Part shown: positions 56,351 to 64,000 of the stretch, piece after piece | How the letters are laid out: each line of letters begins with the position of its first letter | Numbering within the stretch: position 1 is the first letter of the stretch | DNA from: Mytilinidion resinicola | Taxonomy: Eukaryota; Ascomycota; Dothideomycetes; Mytilinidiales; Mytilinidiaceae | Assembly: GCF_010093595.1 (NCBI RefSeq) | Contig: NW_022985442.1 | Span: forward strand, 1,971,764-2,035,763 | Length of the DNA stretch: 64,000 nt | Direction of reading: 5' to 3' | Notes under the pieces: generated by a model | The model's input: the letters and a program-made list of their open reading frames with translations, nothing else | Told to the model about the DNA's origin: nothing | Databases searched by the model: none | Made by a program: the position numbers and the translations under genes

Positions 56351-56574
56351 GTGATGAGGTGGCCAGATGATCCTATTGCAACTAACGCATCCTTAAAAAG
56401 TGGTACCTTTCTCAGCTAGATAGCATTTCGTACCAGGGGAAATGCCTCTTCACCCACACCGCTCCACAGAGTCGGAGGCATTGAGTGTGCAAAAAAATCC
56501 GTCTAGAAGTCAGATCTACGCACAGAACATCAGATCAAGAAATTTAATAGAATCCTCGATTCTCTATGAGCATC

Positions 56575-58296
56575 TCAAATACATTTCACTCTTAGGAGAA
56601 CATCCTCTCCTGAAACCGGCGTTATAATACCCAAAGAAGGTCTCTTTTCATCCATCCGAGGAAACGGCATGTTCAAATCGCAAAGTCTCGCTCCAAGCTT
56701 TCCCAGTACCAGAGCGACGACCGTAAGGCATTCCTTCTCCGCAAGGAACCGACCTGTGCAGAAAGCAACGCCACCGCCAAACGGTCGGAAGCTAGAACTC
56801 TTAACTAGAGAAGGAGATACTATGAAGCGTTCTACATTGAAGTCTGTGGCGTCCGCTCCGAAGACTCGTTCGTCCAGAAGCATTTGTCTATAAGGTATGA
56901 GGACATGCGCTCCCTTCTAAAGCGTTTTACCCCCAATCACGCAATCTTTGTCCACCTTCCGGACGGATGTCGAGGAGGATGTAGTCCATAAGACCTCACT
57001 GTATGTCGCCATTAGGTAAGAGCAGTTTCTAAGCTTTAACGCAAGTTTTACTGGCGAGAGGCTATTCGTGGACGTAAAGTAGGGCGCTATCTCCGCTTCG
57101 ATCTTTTCTCTCAATCTGGCATCATGAAGAATCCGAGCGAGCACCCAAGAGGCGAGTTTCCAAGGGTTGGAGTTGACGCTACACTTTGTCAGCTTCAAGG
57201 AACGGAGGGCTATAGACAATAGTGGGAGACCGTAAACATACGCCCAGTACATCGTCATAAAGTAACCCCCAATATCCGACGAGTTTATATTTAGCTCCCG
57301 CATCTGCGGCTCGATAGATTGTAAAACCCAACATGCATCGGCTCGCTCGTTCAAGGGAAGATCGAAGTATCTACGAAGCGCATCCTGCACTGCTCGCCTG
57401 TTCTTGAACATCCCCTTCGCAAACACAGCCGGGAGCCCGCAGTTGATTTTCCAGCCCTCATCTTCAAACTGCATGTAAGACTGTAGATGGCTAGAATCAA
57501 CGTTATGCAGAGCTTTCCCAAAGACAGAATCGACTACGGCTCCGACGAGAACCTGTCGGATCAACTTTTGCAGCGAAAGCACAGTTTCTCCCGGATTGCT
57601 TTCGAGACCGACTGTCGTGATTGCCTGGGCCCGCTCGATTCTTGAATGGATATTATGGAGCACCGAAACTTCGAAAGTCTGTGCCTGTGTCCCGAGATGA
57701 ATCTGCGCTTTTAAAGCAGTCTCGCAGATATGGATGAGCTGTTTGCGGGTAGAATCGTTTGGCTGTTCCCACATTACCGCAACGCCTCTCTCCGAAACGT
57801 CGAATTGGGACATCGTCTCACGCGTATAGTCGCAAAGGTCAGGCTCGCCGCACTCTTGTGGACCTCAGTGACATCTCGGGCGGAGGTGATGATATAGTAG
57901 GCACGATGGCCAAAAGCTAGCGCGAAGGGCTCACGGGTGTTGCCGAAGTATAGTCTCATAGGAAGTCAGCGTATGAACTTTACATCATATGAGATCATAC
58001 GAACCTCCCTCGAGTAACTACTCCATCACTGTCGCAGAAAAAGCCTATCAAGTGTCCTAGACCTAAAGAATGGACATGTGAGCCAAATCGATGCTGACTG
58101 TAACGCGAATTAGACTCTTACCTGGTACCCAGTACGGTAGTAGCTTCGGGCGATCTGAGCATAGCAGCGAAAATAGTGTGAAGGTCCAAAGTCGCCATGT
58201 GAAATAGACTAGAAGAATGACCAGCCCAAACAGAGATACAATGCTTAAGTCCCGTACAGAGTACAGTGCGGTTTCGATGATCAGAACTGCAAACAT
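56575..58296 (-). pseudogene. Cytochrome P450 with mutated ExxR, frameshift and stop
   Basis: N-terminal anchor (VSLFGLVILLVYFTWRL) from 58296; introns near 58060-58120 and 57955-58005; then RLYFGNTREPFALAFGHRAY, a long helical middle, and the haem loop FRPFGGGVAFCTGRFLAEKE. The frame shifts at about 57826-57832 (between LTF and DYTRETMSQF). The K-helix reads EVLW instead of ExxR (TGG at 56986-56988), and TAG at 56917-56919 interrupts GGKTL*KGAHVLIPYRQ. The ExxR arginine is needed for folding around haem, so the gene would be dead even without the stop. Confidence 0.83.
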
Positions 58297-59304
58297 GACG
58301 GGATATGATTGCGAATAAGGGGTTTGAATTTTGATTTAAATGATTTTTTCATTATGTGCATAGGGTTCCCTTCATTTATATAGAATTATCTTGTATTAGG
58401 ACTATGCTAAGCACCGTCCTTAAAACCCATGATCACGAAGTTGAAGGCGAGGCTGACATCGGGTCTTGGAGCATGTTCCTAAACAGGCATGCAGGCACGG
58501 CGACCGAAATATGCACGGAAGACGCAAAGAAGGTGCGAAACTGGTGATCTCAAACAGTGAATTGGTTCTGTATCACGGAACATGAAGGTTACCGGGCATC
58601 AACAACGAAAACATCATGCAAGGAAGGGCATTAGCGATTGTAGCACAGCACCGGTACCCAAGAAGCGGCGGAAATCACCGCGACGCGACAGAGATGCGCC
58701 AGGCAAGCAAGATGCTACGCCGCGAAAACTACCGTGACACTTGATTTTCGGACCGGAGGTTCTCGAAGTCGGCGGAAGATCTAGCATAGGAGGTCGGTAA
58801 CGTTACTTAGTGCTTCTCGTCCTTGCAGGGCCGACAGACTGAAGGTGGCTATACCATTCGTCAGCGTTACAGCATGCTCATTCATGGGCCCAATGCCTCT
58901 CTAATTGAAATGAAGCCTGTGTTATCTTCAAACATTTGCACTCGAGCAACCGAGGCATGGATTCCATATCTTGAATCTACAGGACGGGACAGTAGAGGCT
59001 GCTAAATGTCAACGAATAACCTGGGGTGTTGAAACTGTTGCTTGACGCGGCAGATGTGAAGATCAGATTATGGCTATGATTGAGCAATGTATCTAAGTTA
59101 TAGAAGAAACCAGATGTGATTCTGGGTAGAAAGTGCACGTGTTAGGCTGCCATTGAAGTTCAACGTGAGATTATCAATATCGGCCGATATTATGGTACAT
59201 TGATCAAGAGCTTTAAGGAGAGAAACATGTTCGACCCTCAAAAACGTTGCTTTCAGAGCATAAATGAATTCTCCAGCAGCAGCTTGCTGACATAACTAGG
59301 TAAA
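58297..59304. other. 1-kb intergenic region, nothing recognised
   Basis: It holds the promoter of the P450 remnant and the 3' flank of the ERG26-like gene. Several short ORFs but no domain; no repeat was noticed. Confidence 0.4.
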
Positions 59305-60417
59305 TTAGAGCAAACGGCCACAAGACTCCTTTATACGCCCATCACTGACGTCTTTGTACCACTTCGCAGTCATTGCCATTCCCTCTTGCAAGCTGACTTG
59401 CGGCTGATATCCCAATCGCTCCTTCGCCTTGGTGATATCCAGAGTTCTGGTCATGGTGGAGTATTTGATCTTCTTGCGAGTAAGTCTAGGGTCTTTTTTA
59501 CCAAGCGTGAAGACGAAGAAGACCCATTCCGTGATCGTGGCGACCATCCAAGCAACCGACTTGGGCACTGTCAAGACATCCGATTTTTTCATAGGATATC
59601 CTGCTGCACCGGCAAGAGCACGAGTGAAGTCCCAGAACGGCTGCAGATCATCATTTGTGATAGCGAACGCCTCGCTGTCAACTTTGGGATGCTCCGCAAG
59701 GGGTTCAGTGAGAATTCGGACGAGGGCTTGGGCGAGAAGGATCTGGGGATGGGTGTTGTTTCCAACATAGGTGAAGTCGAAGAGGTTCTTGTTGTCGCCG
59801 ATTTAAAGCCTGAACTTGCCTTCTTTCGCGTTTGAGATGATGTTCCACGACGTGGAGAAGTCCCTCTCTCCAAACAAACCCGCTGGGCGAATTGCCACCG
59901 CAAGCATCCCGCCCTTGCCATTGGCGGAGAGAACCATGTGCTCAGCAACAGCCTTGGTGTGGGTGTATAACTCCTTCTGCTCCGGCAAGTACACGAGCGG
60001 GCGATCTTCGGTTGCCATGACCAAGTCGGTGAAGCTGTTGTGAATGACGGACGAAGATGACGTATACACCAAGGCTTTGGTAAAACCGCACTGCTGAGAG
60101 CATTCCAACAGGTTTCGAGTTCTGTGGATGTTGACATCTTCGAGTAGCTTGAGATTCCTGACGAGAGCGTAGGGTGAGGCGAGGTCAAAGATGACCTCAG
60201 GTTTGACGTCGTTCAAGACTGCAAGAACTTCATCTCGTGACGTGATGCTTCCAGCAATGTATTTGATCCCTTCGATGCTGTTCGAATTGGTGAGATCGAA
60301 GACTGTGAGCGTGGAGGCGTCGTCACTCCGTCGCAAGCCTTCGACAAGGTGGCGGCCGAGGAAACCACATCCACCAATAACAAGGACGGAGCCCAATGAC
60401 TCGTTGGATGCTGCCAT
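59305..60417 (-). pseudogene. 3beta-HSD/ERG26-like sterol dehydrogenase with one nonsense codon
   Basis: Single exon of 370 codons if read through one stop. GGCGFLGRHLVEGL (NAD-binding GxxGxxG), FDLASPYA, TSSSSVIHNS and YTHTKAVAEHM (Tyr-x-x-x-Lys) mark a 3beta-hydroxysteroid dehydrogenase/sterol-4alpha-carboxylate 3-dehydrogenase. The second half (FDFTYVGNNTHPQILLAQAL, LGYQPQVSLQEGMAMTAKWY) is also complete. The only lesion is TAA at 59803-59805 in the context FRL*IGDNKN, where Gln is expected (CAA to TAA). A protein ending there keeps the catalytic residues but loses ~165 C-terminal residues. It may be a polymorphic null allele, or be read through. Confidence 0.82.
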
Positions 60418-61283
60418 GATAGCGCGGTAGGATCTCGTTCAAAGGAAGCGGTGCTGCTAGATGCTGAGGACTTGAGGTGCCTTAGAAAATTAATGACTTT
60501 CAGGTACGTAAGGAGGATGGAGGTCGAGGATAATATTAGGACTGAATGCAACGGTGATATAGGGCTGTGTAATGGAGCTGGTGAGGAAATAATTGTTTGG
60601 ACGTTGGAGGATTTTTCGTTTCACACCGAGTGTTACGAGAAATCTCCTTGCTTCGAGCCGGCATGAGGCACCTTTTTGTCTTCCAGAAGGATTCCCGCGT
60701 ATGCTACATATGCATCTAACTTTCTACGCCGTAACCCCGCTTCCTTCGGGCTCTAATAACGTTCAGCGAAGAAAGCTTAAAACAGTATAGAGCATAATTG
60801 TCCGCGAAAAAAGGAGGCAAAGGTGATATTTTGGAACCATAATTATTGGTCGAGATATTCCAAATCGAAAGTCTTTTAACATAAGTCGGCATTCTAGCTT
60901 GGTTATAGAATGACAGACTGAGATGACGGAATGCTGTGCCTCCTAATGCCAGGCCCACGTGCCACATGACTGACCCTCCACCGTTAATTGCAGCAAGGGC
61001 GTCCGCCATAGTAGATCCAGAGCCATGGGATATTCTGATTCTCTTACTCTGGTCTCGCAGTGCATGATTTCAGGCATCGAGAGTGCTTTGATGCAAATTC
61101 CGAGCAGTTCCAATCTGCTACGTACGCCGCTCTATCCGATGTGCATATCTTGGCAACAACATTTTGAGCCTAGGAAAAGTCAATCATTGAATACTTAGAA
61201 GCTTGAGAGCCTCAAAATACAATCGATAAAGTTCCTGCCTCACCTCTAAGAACCTACATCGTTTTTTTACAACGTTCTTCAAT
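60418..61283. other. Intergenic region between divergent genes
   Basis: About 870 bp containing the upstream regions of the ERG26-like gene (minus) and the Pth11-like gene (plus). No element or gene was recognised. Confidence 0.4.
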
Positions 61284-62689
61284 ATGGTGTTTTCTATCTA
61301 CGATGTCCCGGCGATGCCACCTCCGCCTGGTATCAAGTCCAACTTCGAGCACCCAGATACAAACGCACCATGGATTCGAGTCCTGAATTCGATCTTCGCT
61401 CATCTGGCTTTTGTGTTGGTTGCTATCCGGCTGTACCCAAGGACCACCATGCCGCGAAGCCAGCGCTTAGAATGGGACGATGGTGAGACTTCACCTTGAG
61501 ATTCCTAGTTGACTTGTCTAAATTAGTCCCAGGGCTCTGTGTGTTAGCAATGGTAAGCCTCAGAAACAGTGCTTTTCTGATTATTTCGGAGGAATATTGT
61601 AGGCAGGGTCGATTATTCGCACTGTTCTTATATATCTCGGTAGGTGAGCCGGTTCCATAGATAAGACAAATAACTCATGCTTTCTCAGCATTGGACATTA
61701 GATATGGACGCCACCTGTGGGACATCCGCGCTATGTCCTTAACGCACTCCAAAGTCGTATGTATACTTCCAAGCACAGTTTTTAGTATCTTTTTGCGAGG
61801 CTGTCTTCAGATTCTTACTTCCGATGACGAGACCTACATCATCTCGATTTACTTCGTTTAAATCTCCATCTTACTCTTGTACCATCGCCTGTTCAAGATC
61901 TACACAATCTCGAGACGGCTGATTTACATTGGATTATTCGTTTGCACACTGGTAACAGGCCCTGCTCTAGGGATTTCCATCGGACAGTCCATAAAATGCA
62001 GTGGTACAGATGCGATCGGAAATCGTTTCTACGCTTCTCTGTCAATATGCACTACCGTCACAGTATTCGGAACTATGAACACAGCTACCGACTTCTATAC
62101 TCTCGTCATTCCCCTTAATCGTGTCCTGAAGCTGAAGATAACCAGGCGGAAGAAGATTGGGCTATCGGCGATCTTCTTGGGGGGTTTGATGTGAGTTTAT
62201 CTGCTCGTTTTCTCGTCTCATCAAACCGTAGCTCATATTAGCATCATAGTGCATGCCTCATGAGCACTACGCGTCTCATTATAGTCATTATCAACTTCAA
62301 TAAGTCTCCAGATAATCTTTGGGAAGCTGCCATCGTTTCGCCCTTCGCGTAAGCAAATCCTAAACCTACGAAGCATTTCTCGACTAACGGCCGGCAGCAT
62401 TTTGGAGATGAACCTCGCTATTATGTGCGGTTGTATGACGTTCATCCCAGCTTTCTTCAAGAAGAGCAAGGTTGTCGCTCGCTCTGCGTTTTCGGTGCTT
62501 ACATCAAGTTCCAATATATCAACTACCACCGGCGATTCCCAGACGCCCAGTTCCCTAGGCGTCGAGAGACAAGACTGCGGAGGAACTGAGCATCAAAAGG
62601 AGGGATTTGAATCGTGGGAGAGAAGTGCCCCAACCCTGACCCTTCTCACTGAAACAGTGGAGCTTCCGTCTCCTACGCTTGTCCGCTAG
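61284..62689 (+). pseudogene. Pth11-like integral membrane protein with a nonsense codon
   Basis: Fungal rhodopsin-domain protein over about seven short exons; the introns fit GT-AG. Features are MPPPPGIKSNFEHPD (N-terminal loop), RVLNSIFAHLAFVLVAIRLY (TM1), LEWDD (split by intron 1), LDIRYGRHLWDI, ILLLYHRLFKI, LVTGPALGISIGQSIKCSG, NTATDFYTLVIPL and a C-terminal Ser/Thr-rich tail. A TAA at 61859-61861 interrupts the frame between IISIYFV and ISILLLYHRLF, where the family has no gap. It may be a pseudogene by one point mutation. Confidence 0.72.
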
Positions 62690-63493
62690 GACTGGTTTCT
62701 TCTTTGCGAGAGCTGCGGCGGGAGATATGAATGAGTACGCTAATAAAGGGGATTTTTTCTTCTTTTTGACGAAGATTTGATCCGGCTCGGGCAGTCTTCT
62801 GATGGCGAAACTGAGAAAAGATGTGAGGGGTGGATGGTGCAGGTACAGGATCAGTGTTCAATCTTTTAGCGAATGCTCTCCGATCGCGAGTTGAGCGTGT
62901 GCATGGGCGTCGTATCGAGATTGATAAGATGCTTCTGAGACTCATCCCCCACATTAGCGTAATTCGCCATGAAGAATTGTGGCTGGTGAAACGTAGAGGT
63001 TTTCTCCAGTTGATCTCGCCGTAAGGATTTCTTTTGAGACTACGTCGCCCATGTTAGCGAGGCGAGCACATTATCAACCGCGAGGTCCTAGCTTTCGAGC
63101 CTCCGCTGTAGTGGAAGAACAGACGTTTATCGCACGGTGCTGGCTTAGGAAAAACATAGACAGACCTTGCTTCCCACTCTGCACACGTTCTCTCTTTGGT
63201 GGTACTTGAACCGCTACACTCAAGTCCTGCGTGTGAGCTCCGTTCCGCGCATAGCAAATCAAGCGTTCGTGTCTAGGGACTGATGATATATGTGCGTATT
63301 ATCAGGAGAAAAACCTAGACGGAAGAAGGATAAGTGTAAGTCGGAACCCCCGACTCCAGTAGAACGGCTCACTATGCCAACTCCTCGACTCCAAACACCT
63401 GATCTGCAAATGCACCCATTCAAGGACCCCATATGTGAGAATAAATAGGAAATCGTCTCTACAGTCTACTACTTGCCATGTCGTGGCTCCATC
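62690..63493. other. Intergenic region, nothing recognised
   Basis: About 800 bp between convergent genes. A direct short repeat of the type GAGACT-C-TCCCCCAC / GAGACTACGTCGCCC is too weak to call. No gene was found. Confidence 0.4.
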
Positions 63494-64000
63494 TTACGCC
63501 TTCCTCCGACTCCTAACCTCACTCTTCTCAATCTCCACAGTACTTCTCCCAGCGGCATCAATTGCCTGGGCCAGTTTGACCTCCTCCTTTTCAGACACAT
63601 GAATTGGCACTCCATCTACTCCCGCATCCGCATCCGTGTCCACATCCACGCCCTCCACCAACACCTCCTCCTTCGCCGCCTTCTTGGTTCCCTTCGTGCC
63701 AAGCGGCGGATCAAACCGCTTGCGCACCGTCTCAATCATCCTCCCAAACCACATCCAGTTTAGTCCATTGAGGATTATATTGGCGCCTAGATAAGTCACG
63801 GCCAGCCACAAAGGCATGGGCCTGTTCCCCGCAAAACGCATGATGTCGGTATCGGGGTTCAAGCTGGGTTCGGCGGCCCAGTCGATGGGGACGTCGCGCA
63901 TCTCAGAGGTGAAGGCGCGGTAGATGTCGTAGAAAACGCGGACGGATTGGTAGGAGCCCCACAGGAGGCGCGAGCAGAAGAAGGTGAAGAGGAGGGCCAT
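63494..64000 (-). CDS. TLC-domain membrane protein, C-terminal part (gene enters from the right)
   Basis: 168 visible residues ending at 63494. MALLFTFFCSRLLWGSYQSV matches the last conserved block of fungal TRAM/LAG1/CLN8 (TLC)-domain proteins of the TMEM56-like group. PLWLAVTYLGANIILNGLNW is a final TM segment, followed by the WFGRMIETVRKRF motif and a long acidic, Val/Asp-rich cytosolic tail. The start lies beyond the window, since the first visible Met is internal. Family members may act in lipid sensing or transport. Confidence 0.78.
   Translation of the reverse strand: MALLFTFFCSRLLWGSYQSVRVFYDIYRAFTSEMRDVPIDWAAEPSLNPDTDIMRFAGNRPMPLWLAVTYLGANIILNGLNWMWFGRMIETVRKRFDPPLGTKGTKKAAKEEVLVEGVDVDTDADAGVDGVPIHVSEKEEVKLAQAIDAAGRSTVEIEKSEVRSRRKA

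Noticed and set aside
1..64000. tRNA or rRNA genes
   Set aside because: While reading I found no stretch combining A-box, B-box and a cloverleaf; a tRNAscan-SE run would settle it, and I cannot exclude an intron-containing tRNA.

Overview
The window looks like nuclear DNA of a filamentous ascomycete (Pezizomycotina). The evidence is many short GT-AG introns of about 46-80 nt with CTRAY-like branch points, together with Pth11-type rhodopsin-domain proteins, a HET-domain remnant, a DUF7730-like gene, C2H2/Zn2Cys6 regulators and fungal P450s. The exact class (Dothideomycetes or Eurotiomycetes are my guesses) cannot be fixed from this sequence alone. No rRNA, tRNA or CRISPR was recognised. Coding sequences were assembled by hand from exons, and splice phases were checked for the intact genes.

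Layout. 1-2.8 kb: two housekeeping genes, the 5' part of the rRNA helicase SPB4 and the CTP-dependent diacylglycerol kinase DGK1, diverging from one promoter region. 3.8-8.1 kb: a damaged zone with an MFS transporter split at its sixth codon by a 284-bp mobile element, a decayed SDR, an inverted-repeat element and a decayed FAD-linked oxidase. 8.4-24.4 kb: a compact and mostly intact block that reads like a catabolic cluster. It holds an FAD monooxygenase apparently fused to an acetoacetate-decarboxylase-like domain (one frameshift), a stand-alone histidinol-dehydrogenase-like enzyme, a cupin, an SDR, a LigB/DODA-type extradiol dioxygenase, a divergently transcribed regulator with two C2H2 fingers plus a Zn2Cys6 cluster, an aldehyde-dehydrogenase homologue without catalytic Cys, a small unknown protein and a CocE/NonD-type hydrolase. 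25.9-29 kb: a coiled-coil protein, a 762-bp hAT-like element with a perfect 8-bp target duplication, and an SDR.

30.7-47.8 kb is mixed. One P450 and one Pth11-like protein look intact, while two MFS transporters, a second P450, a sirtuin and a ferric reductase carry stops, frameshifts or deletions. Two more copies of the element that split the first MFS gene and a 580-bp MITE-like element lie among them. 48.9-51.1 kb holds a divergent pair (an NmrA-like protein and an SDR). 51.5-58.3 kb holds a foldback repeat, a fungal protein of unknown function and the remains of a GH127-like hydrolase, a HET gene, a DUF7730-like gene and a third P450. 59.3-64 kb has a 3beta-HSD/ERG26-like gene with a single nonsense codon, a broken Pth11-like gene and the 3' end of a TLC-domain protein.

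The most interesting parts are (i) the regulator-dioxygenase-monooxygenase/decarboxylase cluster, which could be an undescribed pathway for breaking down an aromatic or heterocyclic compound, and (ii) the three copies of a short element with unusual ACTC...GAGT ends and perfect 5-bp target duplications, one of which visibly interrupts a reading frame. Many of the lesions are single-base indels, so some frameshifts could be assembly errors. The in-frame stops, lost catalytic residues and transposon insertions are harder to explain that way.
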